Shown: positions 21,337 through 33,953 of the stretch, one piece after another
Numbering within the stretch: the stretch's first letter is position 1
Layout: each line of letters begins with the position of its first letter
From: Erythroxylum novogranatense
Lineage: Eukaryota > Streptophyta > Magnoliopsida > Malpighiales > Erythroxylaceae
Direction: 5' to 3'
Length of the DNA stretch: 64,000 nucleotides
Assembly (NCBI GenBank): GCA_029891385.1
Contig: CM057228.1
Coordinates: 36,025,023 to 36,089,022, forward strand
Made by a program: the position numbers and the translations under genes
The notes under the pieces: model-generated
Database searches by the model: none
What the model was told of the DNA's origin: nothing
What the model saw: the letters and a program-made list of their open reading frames with translations, nothing else

Positions 21337-24300
21337 TGTAACATCCCATTACCTATGGGAAGGTTAGAATGGTAAATGTGAGTGATTAATGAGAGTTAGA
21401 AATGCATTTCCATGTTCATGCGTAATATGTCCTACACATACATATGAATAGTGAGGTTGCACATGAAAAAAAAAGATTGTACATGCATTCATGAATAATT
21501 CTGGGTATAATTAGATTGAGTTGTGATTTCTTGGAGTTTTGAGAATTTTGAATTTATTTTTATTGGAAATTCTATTGGTTAGTAAGAATATTATATTTGG
21601 GAATTTTGATGAATTTAGGAATAAATTTTGAAAAATTATAGAAAATAAGAAAAAGAAATCAAAAGAAAATTTGGAGATAGTTGAATTGTAAAGATGAAAG
21701 TTAAGGGAGTTAGTTTCAAAAGAAACTAAGTTAGAGCTTAGGTATTAGGAAAGTGACATGTGTCACTTAGGCTTTTTGTATTTTTGTTAGAAGTAGGTTA
21801 CTGTTCTCTGAGAGTTGAAAGGTTAAGTTATATGTCTAAGTTCCTTCTTCATCGTCATCTTCTTCAAATTTTCTTCCCATACAAAAAGTTTTCCATAAAA
21901 CACCTTCTAAGAGATTTCTATGCTTTGCCTTTCCTACCCCAAGCCCACTTTGCTATTTGTGTCTTCTACCCTAAGAAAAACCTATCTTTACCTTCAAGTT
22001 GATGAACAAGTGATGCTTGGGAGTTAGGGCTAGTGTTGTTTTTGAAGAATTTCAAGTGAAATCAAGTAAGTTATGCTTTAAACGTTATGGGTATTGCTAA
22101 AATGAAACTCGAATGATGAGAAATGTAGGATTGATGACTTGATTTTTGTGTATGTGTATGTGTGTCGTGGATGATGAAATATCTTTGTAAATGTCATGTT
22201 GTATTATTTTGATTGATCATTAATAACGTATAATGTGTTATAGAGATGTTTCGGAAGTTAGATGTTGCATATAATGGAGTGAGGGTGAGTGCAGAAAATT
22301 AAGATGAATGGGTACATGTTCTATTTTTGTGTTACGGATCAATTATAGACCATGAGTATTTTTTGTGACCGATATATTGAGTTAATTGGGTATATAATGA
22401 TGAGGAAATGTAATGGAAGAGATAATTTAGGTAGAAGAAGAGTTAGATGTAAAATATTGAAAGTTTGAATATCTGGAAAATGTCCACTGAATATGCTTCA
22501 ATATTTTAGCCATAACATTTTCTCTAGTTGTCCAAACGAGATGATTCTTAATTTGGATTAACCTAGAAATATATGGATACATTTCTTATGAAGACATATA
22601 ATTTCAATCCTGTCTCTAAGAGTCTCAAAATTTCATGAAGTTGAGAACTGGGTGCAGTACAATGGGAGCTTAATGTAAAATTTGTGTTCTGACTTCGGGA
22701 GCAAATCTGGATTAATCTAGATAGATTTTGGCAATGTTTTCTTCTTGGTAGTTGTATATTTTTCTTTTATCTTTACAACGGTATATAGTATGAAATTTTT
22801 GGACATCTGAGTTGGAAGTTATGATCATTATATGTGGAGAAGCAAAAGTAAGACGAAGCAAAAGTAAGACGAAACAAAGTAAGACGAAGCAAAAGTAAGA
22901 CGAAGCAAAGTAAGATGAAGCAAAAGTAAGATGAAACAAAATTAAGATGAAGCAAAAGTAATACGAAGCAAAATTGAGATGAAGCACAAGTAATACGAAG
23001 CAAAGTAAGACGAAGCAAAAGTAAGACGAAACAAAGTAAGACGAAGCAAAAGTAAGACGAAACAAAGTAAGCAGATGCAGAAGATAGAATTTGACTTTGA
23101 GGTCTTCATAAAAGTTGTAGCTCTTGAAGTCCTCTTCTGAACCATCTAAATAACGCCTTAATCAGACATTTTTATTAAAAGTTATAGCTATTTCCCTGAA
23201 ACGGGTTCAGTATGATTGAGGACAAAAATAGATTGGATTCTTTTGATCATAACTTCTTCTCTAGACACCCAAATGACTTGATTTTTGAACCATTGGACTC
23301 GTAAGACATTGCTCTACATATCTACCAAAAATCATATCCCTCTGAATCAAATTGAGAAAAATTGAGTGAAAAAGTGGAACGGGTACAATGAGTGTATTCT
23401 TAGATAGTATGAATTGATGTTATTCTACTAAACATACTTCAGTATTTTAATGATATCTTGATTTGTAGAGCTCCAAATGAGTGTATTCTTCGAGAACAAC
23501 TAGTGAGTAACCTAGATGGTTTCTCTTAATTGTTGTTTGCTTATAATTATGTTTGAATAATGATGAATGCGAATGTGAAACCTATGTGTTTTATCAAGCT
23601 ATTGATTGTGTTACATGCATTCCATTCATGAAGGCATAATCAGATAATGGAAGTTGGGACTAGGACAGCCAACGATCAGAGCTTAAAGCTTAATGTGTAG
23701 AAATGAGCCTCGAGCTCAAAAGTGTTTCAGAGCCTCAAGCTCAACGTGTAATGAGCCCTGTATCCTCATCGAAGAAGGGACAGTATAAACCCAGTATCCA
23801 AAATGGATACGGGACAGTTCAGGTGCCCAGTCACAATAATGTAACAATTGGAAAGTGTCTCATGAGCATTTCATATGCATCTTGTTAAGTGTGTTTGATA
23901 GAGTGAAATGCAAAATTGCTTATGCTTAAGTGAAAGTGTATTACTAAAGTGAAATGCAAAATTGTGAAATAATTGTGATATGAATTGATGTGTTGCATGA
24001 ATTGAGTGAACCATCGATGATGGTTACCTCATTGAGTTCGCAAAACTCACCAAAATTACAACGTTGTTTTTTCAGGATCGAGGGACGACTCTAGCTATTG
24101 AGAGGCTCTATTGCTGTGTAGATTGTGATTTGACCAGAGAAGTCATGGCTCAAAGGTCGATCAGCTAGGATTTTTGGTTGGTTTAGATAGATTTGATATA
24201 TTCATCTCTTTCATATAGTACTTTTGTACTAGGTTTCATTGATGTACATACAGTAAAGGTTGAAAGACATAATGTAAACTTTCGATTTTTGAAAAAAAGA

Positions 24301-24479
24301 AATAAGGAAAAGTTGGTTTCAAAAATATTGTGAGTTCTTATGATGCTTTTAAGTGAAGATTGATACGATGCTATATGAACAAAATGTAGTGATCGAACGT
24401 AACTCACCCTTATCGTAGGATATATACTAGAATGACCTTTAGGTATCCCGGTGTGTACTCCGCGGTAAGGGGCGCTACA
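21337..24479 (+). mobile_element. Solo gypsy LTR (family A, copy 2) with TAATG target duplication
   Basis: The LTR is 3,143 bp, begins TGTAACATCCC and ends ggggcgctaca. It is flanked by TAATG at 21,332-21,336 and 24,480-24,484, inside the copia integrase. There is no internal region, so it is a solo LTR left by LTR-LTR recombination. Its first bases form CCCAT..ATGGG. It holds a 15-mer minisatellite (22,838-23,075), hairpins GAGCCTCGAGCTC (23,705-23,717) and GAGCCTCAAGCTC (23,730-23,742), donor-like GTGAGTAACC (23,503) and the three-way-junction module (24,003-24,050) before acceptor-like ttttttcag. Confidence 0.92.
22838..23075 (+). repeat. Minisatellite, 14-16 bp unit gaagcaaaagtaagac
   Basis: About fifteen head-to-tail units alternate gaagcaaaagtaagac and gaaacaaagtaagac, with some units having taagatg or taatacg. 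It lies inside the solo LTR. Three overlapping reverse-strand ORFs rich in Phe/Leu/Cys come from this repeat and are not genes. Confidence 0.9.
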
Positions 24480-24910
24480 TAATGAGATTGTATCCCAGTG
24501 GACTCCACCTTACACACTATAACATAATGGTGTGGCTGAAAGGAGAAACCAAACCTTGTTGGACATAATAAGATTGATGATGGGCTCGATAGATCTACTA
24601 AAATCCTTTTGGGATTATACGCTCGAGACTAATGTTTATGTGATAAATGTAGTCCCTTCAAAAGCAGTTGATGTTACTCCATAGGAGATATGGATTAACG
24701 TGAAACCCTATCTTTCTCATATGAAAGTTTGGGATTTTCTGGTATACGTGAAGCGGATTCAATGAGACAAGCTTGAACCGAAATATGATAAATGTTCGTT
24801 TGTAGCATATCCTAAGGAAACAGTTGGTTATCATTTCTACAATGCTTTAGAACAAAATGTGTTTGTCTCAAAGCCTTTTTAGAGAAAGAGTTTCTCCTAA
24901 AAGAAGTTAT
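24480..24910 (+). pseudogene. Ty1/copia integrase, right half (element E)
   Basis: It resumes at the duplicated TAATG with EIVSQWTPPYTL, a stop, then HNGVAERRNQTLLDI carrying the catalytic Glu. Further copia landmarks follow in broken frames: the TPXE/IW context near 24,670, 'KCSFVAYPKETVGYHFYNAL' near 24,790-24,845, and NVFVSKPF near 24,855. Similarity ends near 24,905, so RT and RNase H are missing. The next recognisable sequence is a possible Athila-like LTR. Confidence 0.83.
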
Positions 24911-26596
24911 TGTTGTGCATTAGTGGTGTTTTTCTATATATTTGGCATGTGTTTCTTACATAATAAGTTATTATTGTTATGTTTTTAATACTTATTTTGT
25001 ATGTTTTTGTTTAATGTGATCTTCATGGTTGTTCCTTTACGTTTAATGTTGATTTAGGGTAAGAATTGATCATTTTGATGTAGGAATGGAGGGTGGCCAC
25101 TTTTGTAATTAAGCTAGGGACCAAGAGAGTAGAAGAGAAATGGAGGAATTGTAAGACAAGAACCCATGATCATTGGATTCATGTTAAATCCCCCAATTGT
25201 GGGGTTCATAATAGCCATAAAATCCATAATAAAGATGCTAGAAGAGAAAAACGAAATAAGAACTAGATGAAGAAAGCTCCTCCTCTTCTTTGCCCAAATC
25301 TAGAAAATCTAAAGTTGGCGTGCTCTTTGCCCAATTTGGAATGAAAATCTTGATTCTCTACCCCTTTCTAGGCTCTAAATCTATTTTTTTAGCTCAAGGA
25401 GGCAAGTTCTCACAACCCCCTTTTGGCCCTAGGGATTTTTTCCCTTTTATAGTCACAAGAACCTAAGAATAAGTGAAACCTGCGTGTTTCTTCGAGTTAG
25501 GGATCCCATGATCGTGGGAATTAGCATGAATCCCACGATTGTGATTGAGCTAAGGACCAAGAGAGGAGAAGAGAAGTGGACGAATTATAAGACAAGAACC
25601 CACGATCGTGAGATTCATGCTAATTCCCATGATCGTGGGATCCCTAACCTAAAGAGACACGCGGGTTTCACTTACTCTTAGGTTTTTGTGACTATATAAG
25701 GGCAAAAATCCCTAGGGCCAAAAGGGGGTCATGAGAACTTACCTCCTTAAGCTAAAAAAATAGATTTAAAGCCTAGAAAGAGGTAAAGAATTAAGATTTC
25801 TATTCCAAATTGGGCAAAGAGCACACCAACTTCAGATTTTCTAGATTTGGGCAAAGATTTTCATTTTTTCTCTTCTGACATCTTTATTATGGATTTTCTA
25901 GTTTTTGGGAATGTTAATGACATTATAAGTGGTTGAGTTATTTGTAAAGATTATTTTTGAACTACTTATTGAACTCCTACTTTTTTTATTTGAATGAATA
26001 ATGCTTTTGAAGAATGTTAAGCTTATACCTTGCAACATATTGAGAAATTAAATTGGGTAAATTATGTAGGGCTATACAATGAGAATTGGCACTCTATAGA
26101 CCTAAATTTATAAAGTTAATCAATTAGTTAGAGAGAGATCTTGGCTAATTAGTTAATTATCCATAGGATAACTTCAGAATTAGTTGAATTGGTGGACTAA
26201 TTCTATAGCTTGAGAGATTGCTTAACCAATTCCATTTAATTTGGATAGGGACAATTACTTAAACCTTGAGAGAGGGTAGTTAATACATTAGGACATCTTA
26301 GGTGAGGCAAAATTCAGTTAACAAGGTAGGAGGGAGATAAGATAGTGAAAAAGTCATCTCTAATTGTTAAATCTTGAATTCCAAGTTTTTGTACTTTTGC
26401 TTTATCATTTTTTCATTGTTAGTTGTTTAGTTTAATTTAAGTTTTTAGTTTTTATTCATTAAAATTGGTTCTCAAATGAAGCAGCCTGAATTAAGTAACG
26501 TCTAAACAAAATCTCTGAAGGATCAATATTTGTTCTTTACTACAAGTTACACCCTGTATACTTGCAGTTTTAAGTTGAATTTGTTTTGCAACAACA
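24911..26596 (+). repeat. Probable Athila-like LTR with internal foldback
   Basis: The right boundary is inferred from the PBS at 26,603, just after 'ttgcaacaaca'. The left boundary (tgttgtgcat at 24,911) is only a guess, from where copia similarity stops; a length near 1.7 kb would suit Athila LTRs. A large inverted repeat lies inside (25,288-25,856). A second copy of the foldback loop (about 25,111-25,187 against 25,552-25,628) is a direct repeat. Confidence 0.5.
25288..25856. repeat. Large inverted repeat (about 255-bp arms, 60-bp loop)
   Basis: The left arm 25,288-25,542 is the imperfect reverse complement of 25,601-25,856. Shared tracts include ctttgcccaaatctagaaaa, ttttggccctagggat and ggaattagcatgaat. 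Weaker pairing extends outward to 25,216 and 25,905 with an unpaired segment on the left. A transcript would fold into a long hairpin. Confidence 0.85.
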
Positions 26597-26602
26597 AGTT
26601 TT

Positions 26603-26620
26603 TGGCGCTATTGCCAGGGA
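26603..26620 (+). promoter_or_regulatory. Primer-binding site for tRNA-Asp (Athila/Tat type)
   Basis: Sequence tggcgctattgccaggga differs at two positions (both G-to-A type) from the tggcgccgttgccgggga signature of Athila and Tat lineages, and is preceded by the usual 'tttt'. It marks the boundary between LTR and internal region and supports the gag call downstream. Confidence 0.8.
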
Positions 26621-26701
26621 TTGTTTGTTTAGTATATTGTTTAGTTTAGGTAACTTTTATTTGAGAGTGTTTGATACTTTTCCTTGTGTATTTGCAAGTG
26701 T

Positions 26702-27759
26702 ATGAACACAAGGAGCACAAGAAGGTCTGACGAAGCTTTTGAAGAAGAATTTTTTCATATTGCAAGACAAGAGAGGAAGTTAAGGAGAGAAAAGCGTCAA
26801 GAAAATCTTCAAACAAGTAATGCGGAAGAAGGAGAACAAGGAGGGGCCAAAAGGACATTTATGGATTTTATGAGGCCCAGATTTAGCCCATATAGAGTTG
26901 CAAGGCCTGCAATCACAACAAACATTTTTTAAATCAAATCAGCACTCCTGAACATATCCCAGAACAGTGTTCAATTATATGGGTTATCAACTGAAGATCC
27001 AATGCCCACCTAGCAAACTTTTTGGAGATATGCGACACTTTTAGATTCCAAGGGATGTCTGATGATGATGTGAGAATGAGATTATTTCCATTCACTTTAA
27101 GAGATCAAGCCAAGACATGGTACAACTCACTTAGTGCATCTCATATTACTGCATGGGATCAAGTAGCCCAAGCCTTCGTTACCAAGTACTTCCTATTAAC
27201 AGAGACTACACGAATCATCAAGGAAATTACAAACTTTCAACAAAATGATGGATAGTCATTATACGAAGCTTGGTAGAGGTTCAAAGAGTTGCAAAGAAGC
27301 TGCCCACACCGTAGCTTTTCAAAGGAGTTCTTACTATAAACATTCTATAATGGTGTGAATTAGACTATAAGAGGGACCATAGATGCAGCTACTGAAGGGT
27401 CACTGATGAGGAAAACCATTGAGGCAGGTCATGATCTTTTCAAGGAGTTGGCAAGTAATAGTTGCATGTGGTTGAATGAAAGGAGTAGGCAAGGCACAAA
27501 CGAACAAAAAGGCATGATTCTAATTGATTTTGTCACAGCCTTGTAAGCTCATATTACCGCCCTCACTAAGTAGTTGAACAATATAAAAGGAGCTTCTTCA
27601 TCCACAACCAAAGCCATGCAGGTCCACTGTGAGTTATGTAGGCATGAAAACCATTGCACAGTAGAATGCTTCTTGTTAGGAGCTAGTAGCACAGAACAGG
27701 TAAATTACTTATGGAGGCTTATGGATGATTATGGATGGTCTGTAAAATGTGAAGTATAA
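26702..27759 (+). pseudogene. Athila-like Ty3/gypsy gag relic
   Basis: The first ATG gives MNTRSTRRSDEAFEEEF, a basic N-terminus usual for this lineage, closed by TAA at 26,930. After a frameshifted linker, the gag core at 27,022-27,255 reads MSDDDVRMRLFPFTLRDQAKTWYNSL, and continues past a stop with SLYEAW*RFKELQRSCPH and TFYNGV. A cysteine motif CELCRHENHCTVEC is at about 27,632-27,673. At least five stops or frameshifts break it. Nothing of pol follows; similarity ends near 27,700. The lineage call rests on these motifs plus the tRNA-Asp PBS. Confidence 0.82.
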
Positions 27760-30063
27760 GGCACTATTTTGCAATTTTAAAAAAATTTAAGGACTACTTC
27801 ATAAATAAAAGTTTACCTGAAACAGTACCTAGTATTCACCGGTACCAATCTAATACCATACCATAACCAAACTCGGTATCGATACTGATATGATATTCAT
27901 AATGACTATATTCTCCTTATGAATAATGTCTCTGCATCCTTCGATTGTGTTTAGTGGCTATGACAATAAGTCCAAAATCCTAAAAATAGATCACAAATAT
28001 AAAATCAAGAAAGAGATCTCTATGGATAAATAAATAAATAAAGTATTAAAATAAAATAAAGGGAAAAATGAAAAAAATGACTAGATTAACAAAATTCATG
28101 TTTTCTTAATATCTTAGTCTTTGACAATGTTGTCAAAAACTTGATGATGTGATTTAGTTTTAACACAAGCACACAATGTGGTATTAGGTAGCACTGATGA
28201 GTATAGATCGATTCCACTAGGACTAGAATTACAAGTAACATTTAAAGAAAATAGTGGTGCCTGGAATTCAAATTCCTCTAAGACTTGTCACGAAATCATG
28301 ATTTCACTAATATCTTTCTCAAGACTATTAACACATATCCCTATGTTAATTAACTGAAATCTCTTTCTAGTTAAAATCCATATAATCGCATTAATCAATT
28401 TATGAGTTTTACTATTAGGTTTTAAATCCAAAATATTTATGTCGATCTACCTCTAGGTTTATATGCAACTCCTTTCAATTATGCTAGATCTATTGATACA
28501 TTGAATTTCTTGATTTCAATTGCATGAAATCACACATGAATCAATATGCTAGTAATATCAATCCAAGAATAATTAAAAACAAACAATTAAATCTCAATAA
28601 AACAAAAAAATGAATTAAATTTAAAAAATCACAAAAATGTCTATCTCAAGTTTCATTTAATCTAAGTGTCAACAAAGGTTTAGTTTCTAATCCTTAAAGA
28701 CATAACATCAAAACTAAAGGAAAACTAGAAAATAAAGAAAATCATGATGAAATCCCTTTTAATCTTCATATAATCTACTAGATTGATGGTAATTCACTCC
28801 AAATATGTTCCTTGTTTTTTCTTCATTCTTTCTATCATCCTATGCCAATAATTTGTGTTTTCCCAAGCCTCCCTTAAGCCTCTCTTCAGCCTCCTCCTTT
28901 TTCTCTTAGTTTTATTCTTTTATAACTAAATTAGGGTTTCTAAAGTGGACACAATCTTGTGCATGACCATATCCCTTAATCTCACTTCAATTCTTCAAAA
29001 ATCTTGTAGAAATAGAATTTTAGGAAATTATACAATCTAGGACACAATCGTATCCACCTCCACATGATTCTATCCCTCAAGGATAACTTCAATCTTTTGA
29101 TTTTTCTTCCTCAATTTTGTTCAATTTTTGCTCCTTTGGACCCTTAGGGCCAATTAAGACCTAAAAACATAATAGGAATGAATTAAGTATCAAACGCAAA
29201 AAAAAACTCTCAAATAAACAAAAAAAATGCACTGGACATAGGAATAGAATTATGGTCTACTAAGAATTTGTTATGTATCACCTCCCATATTCTTTACCAA
29301 GTTATGGTCTTGTAAATCAAAACCAAACTATAAATACTTTATAGGCTTGCTAAATCCAAATAAGTCGAACCCACAATCCCCATCCATTATTATATTGAGT
29401 CATTTGGATGAGGTTTCTCCAAGAATCTAGAAGGATATATGCTCTACTAGCTTGGGGTAGATTTCATTATGGAAGAGATGGTTTCTCCCCTCTAAATCAA
29501 AAACCAAACTAAACTTGAATTATCCCAACTGTGCTTGAAATAAGATTCTAGATTTGGGTTATAAAGATGTGTCTTGGTCATAATTTGGTTGGCTGATCAT
29601 GATAGGAGTTGTTTTGCTTTATATAATGAAACAATACATGTTTTTCTTGCTTTGATATTTATTTTTTAGAAAATAATAAAATGTTTGTGAGAATATAATT
29701 GTTTTGCTACATTGTTTGATGGATGTGAATAGGAGTCTTGTGGGCTTTATCTTATAATTGGTGGTTAAGTTGAACTAATGATCTAGTTTCTTTTCTTAAC
29801 ATCCATTTATGGCTCAAACTTGAAAAAAGAAGAATGAGCTTTTATGGTAAAAATTAAAGATACAATTTTAGGAAATATGTCTTGAATTTTGAGATAGTGA
29901 AATTTTATAAGCTAATTAATGTCAAATAGGAATATGAGATTGACGTCAATATCACTAGTTGGAGAAATTTTCGCGTTAGAACCAAACCGACATTATTTCA
30001 AGTTTTGGATAAGCACCAAACTTTTGACATAATTTTCAAGGACACTCAAAAATAAAGCTTTAG
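27760..30063. other. Unassigned A+T-rich non-coding stretch
   Basis: No coding domain, RNA gene or clear terminal repeat is visible. A short 'ggtaccaatctaataccata' tract (27,841) resembles self-complementary intergenic repeats. The segment 28,130-29,280 looks like an old retroelement non-coding part read on the minus strand: pyrimidine-rich runs at 28,800-28,920, a repeated 'cacaatc...tatcc' theme at 28,960-29,100, and 'atcacctccc' at 29,279. This is an impression only. The last bases before the next LTR are tttag (30,059-30,063), its left target site. Confidence 0.4.
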
Positions 30064-33000
30064 TGTAACATCTCACCCTCGACAGGAAGGGTATAATAGT
30101 AATTTAGTAAAGGATAAGAGTGACTGGGACTAATTAGGAATGTTCATGCATACTGGTATTTGTGAACAGTGAATTTTTGCACATGAAAAATAACTGTACA
30201 TGAATTCATGACATTCCTGGTATTTGTGCCTAATGAAATTTTATTATGAATAACGTGGTAATTGTGTTTAAAAAAATTTATTGGAGTGAGTTTCTATGTG
30301 TTTTATGTTTTCAGGGAATTTTAGGAATTTTTCTAGACTTTTCTGGAGAAAATTTCCGGACCGAACAAATCGCCAAGTGGCGAACCGGTTGATTTTTGGT
30401 ATTGAAAATTGCTGTCCAATGGCACTACAATATTGGGTATATTATTTTGGGATTGAAATTTGGGCCATTGGACTTGGATGGGTCAAATTTCACATTAGGG
30501 TTCTTAATAATCCTATTACATGTTTTGTCTTTTTCTTGTTTTGTCTTTTCCTACAAATGCCAAGTGTCCTAAAGAGTTTTAATGCTTTTGTCTTGTTCCT
30601 AGCTAATGACTTCGACAACTTCATTGATTAAAGACCAAGTTTCTTGCTTATTCCTTCCCCATCTGAAAACCTTCTTTTCCTTTTTACCTCTCCATCGATT
30701 TTCTCCTTCTTTAAGAGTTACTTCTTCCACCCTTAAGAGCCTTGCATGCATCCAAGCTATTTTCTTTTCATGATGATGATACACATGCATGGTGTTAGAA
30801 GAGAGTGGAGAAGTTGTTGAGTTAGAGTATTAATTAAAGAATTGAAGAGATTGAAGTTGAAAGCTTGAAAGTAGGTAGTATTGAATTATGTTCTTTTCTT
30901 GGTAGTTTGATGCATTAATTGAGAACTATGGTCCATTAAATATGATTTATGATGCATTAATGTAATGAAAATGATAGTTTGAATTGTTGGGTATAAGGTT
31001 ATGTTTGAGTATGACTTGAGGAAGTTAGCATGGATGATGTGTTTTAACTTGGTTTTAGCTTGATTTTGGATTGATTTTTGATGACTATTCTTACATGGAA
31101 ATGAAGAGTTAAGTGCTGCAAATTTTGTCTCTTGGCCTAAGTGAAAGTAGTGATGATCTAGTGGCTGATTTCTTGTCCGTTTGGATGCTTATTGATGTGT
31201 TATTGGCATTGGAAGTGATAGGATCTAAGTTTAGTAACAAAGCTGGAAAATTGATTTTTGTACCTATTGCACTGTTTTGATCAAAACTAATTGTGTGATT
31301 ATGCAAATAAGGTTAGGTTTAGACCAAATGAAACTTTAGTTGATTGGCTTAGATTTCTTGTGAAATAGGTGTTGTCTAATTGCAGCCTTAAGAGGTTGAA
31401 TTTTGGCTTGGCAAGTTACTGTTGTGGACTGTGTGAACAGTAACTGAATGAGATGACCTAAACTTTTGATGATTTTTCTAGATTAATTTAGAAGGAATTG
31501 GTGAAAATAGTCTCCATGAAAGTTGAAACATATCATGTTAGCTTTCCATTGCCACTGATTTCGCAATTTTTTGATATGTATATTGTGAGTTATGACCTGT
31601 GAATGTTGGTTGTTAATGTGCATTATGTTGGAACCTAGCCATAAGTGTAGGTTTTGTGAGTATTGTGATTGGAAGCAAATTTAGAGATTTTCTTTATTTG
31701 AATTGGCTCAAGTGACCTTCTGGAAAGTTGTAGAGGAAGAAATTATATTAAAAATGAGATATACTATACTATTTTTGGATATCAGAATTGGGAGTTATGA
31801 ATTTTCAAAGATTGGACTTAAGTTACGTCATTGACTAGTGATCAGGGAAGCCACTTGCATGACAGTTTTCAGTTTGTTAGAGATAGAATTGGCTGTCAAG
31901 CCCTTCATTACAAGTGTAGTATTCTGTTTGATCTTTTCATAGGTATAAAGTATGCAATTTTTTGACATTTTTGCAAGAAGTTATGCTTGTTAGAAAATTA
32001 TTGTCCAGATTGGATAATTGCAGTGGGCAGATTCTTTGTTGAATTGTTTGACCTAGTTAACAATTGCATTTGATTTCAGGTTGTTCATGAAAGTTGTAGA
32101 AAACATTTTGATCTTTCTTTGGGAATTTATTTTGTAATTTTTGACTGAGGAACTGGGAAGTTATGGATTTTGCAAAATCTTGCACTATTTTGAGAGGCAT
32201 TGACTGGGTAGTAGCTTCGATTGGATTTTTGACAACTTTAGGGGTGAAGTTGATTTTTATGTTCTTCATGAAACTTGTAGAGGTTTTCATGATCTTTCCA
32301 ACAAGATATGGTTTGTAATTTTCTAAATTGTGTGCAAAGAGTTATTGGTGTTTGAATTTCGGTTTGAAAATAGGAAAAAAAAAAAAAGAGAAGGAAACAA
32401 GGGCAGCATATATATATATATTAATTGTTTTATTTGATTTTTGTGTTCTTTTGGAAATTTTTAGATGGGAAATTGACATGTGTCCGGATAATGGTTCTTT
32501 GGTCACTGTTTTATTTATTTTTGGACCTATAGAGGTCCGAATTGAGTAATTTCAGTGCTGTAAGATTTCTACTTTTTAGACGGATTTTTGTGATTGAAAA
32601 TTGTGATTTTAGGGCCGGGAATATCATGAACATGCATTATACACTTTTTAATTGCTACATGTGCATCATTAAATCGTTCCGATTAAACAATTAGTAATGG
32701 GTTTGTTCTCTGATCATTATAGAGGCACATTTGGAGCGTCGATCCACCGACGTTGCAAAGACTTCCCGGCATTAGCTCGGAAGTGATAGGTGAGTGACTA
32801 AGATGGTTTTCGTTCAATTATTATATGTCTAATGTGGGGAATAATGGTGGGATTAGTGGTTGCGTTTGTTTCTGACTGGATTCTGGACAGATGGTCCGAT
32901 GAATTGGAAGATCTGACATAGAAGTGTTTTGATGTGCAAATTGTGAATTGTTTGCTATTACTGTGATATACTGTGATTAATTACGTTGCCTCGGATGTGA

Positions 33001-33831
33001 CTGATTGTGTTACATTGGTGATTATGATACATTGATTAAATTAGGCATATGCATTTCATACACAAAGGCGTAAATGGATAATAACAACAGTGACCGAGTC
33101 GCCATCGACATCAAAAAGAGCCTCGAGCTCGAAGGAGAAGGGTCTCCTACTCCGTACGCAGCGTCTCTGCATCTTATTCTTTCGTTAAGCGCTCGATCCA
33201 CAACACCGTAATAAATCTGGAAAAGTGTCACATATGCATTGCATACATATTTAATCGATGAATACTTGAATGGAATAAGGCAAAAGTGCACGAGACAATT
33301 GTGATGTGTTTCTTACGCTGTGTTATTGGATTGACTCAGAGTTTGTTTATGTGATGCATGAATTGGGCGAACCATCGATGATGGTTCCTCACCGAGTTCG
33401 CAAACTCACCCAAAATTGCAACATATTTTTCAGGATCGAGTGTAGGTCGATAGCTCCCGAGAGGCCGTAGAGCGCGATGATCAGATTGACGAGAGAGGCT
33501 ATGGCTCAAAGGTCGGTCAGCTGGGATTTCTTTTGAGATGACCTAGTTAGGACTGATATTTTTGTCTTGTTGTATGTAGTATTTTTGGGTTAAGTGTTCA
33601 GAGTGATGTACAGACTGAGAACACTAACAGTTGTATAAATTGTTGACTTTGATGAAATGAAATGGAACACAGTTTGGTTTTAAAAAGTTTCAATTTCATA
33701 TTACTATTTTATTATTGTGATGCCATGTGGAGTTTAGAGTTGTTTGTCTATAGTTCTCTCCTATCGTAGGATATGTACCGGAATGACCTACGGGTGTTCC
33801 GGTGGGTACTCTACGATAAGGGGGCGCTACA
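30064..33831 (+). repeat. 5' LTR of gypsy element D (3.77 kb)
   Basis: It begins TGTAACATCTCACCCTC and ends gggggcgctaca, followed at once by a tRNA-iMet PBS, so it is a 5' LTR. The first bases can form ACCCT..AGGGT. Between 31,490 and 32,345 it carries about five diverged copies of the 'gaaagttgtag..tttcg..ttgaattttttgat..agttatga' module. A hairpin acttcc..ggaagt (32,761-32,784) precedes donor-like AG|GTGAGTGAC (32,788). Then follow GAGCCTCGAGCTC (33,118-33,130), the three-way-junction module (33,363-33,412) and acceptor-like tttttcag (33,433). Confidence 0.88.
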
Positions 33832-33836
33832 TTAGG

Positions 33837-33849
33837 TGGTATCAGAACA
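33837..33849 (+). promoter_or_regulatory. Primer-binding site for tRNA-iMet (element D)
   Basis: Sequence tggtatcagaaca matches the canonical tggtatcagagc at ten of twelve positions and lies 5 bp after the LTR end. Minus-strand cDNA would start here. Confidence 0.88.
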
Positions 33850-33953
33850 TGATTTGGCATCTGTTGGGATTAATCAAATATGTAGGTGTAAATTTTACAG
33901 AAATGCAGAAATTGATCAAAATTCTTGTTTTGTTCTAGGTCATCCGCCTTAGG

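Noticed and set aside
22712..23145. Three overlapping minus-strand ORFs rich in Phe, Leu and Cys
   Set aside because: They are translations of the 15-bp minisatellite in several frames, which stays open because the unit lacks stops.
30296..30631. 111-codon ORF in LTR D
   Set aside because: No domain, sits between the LTR start and its leader, and is not preserved in related LTRs.
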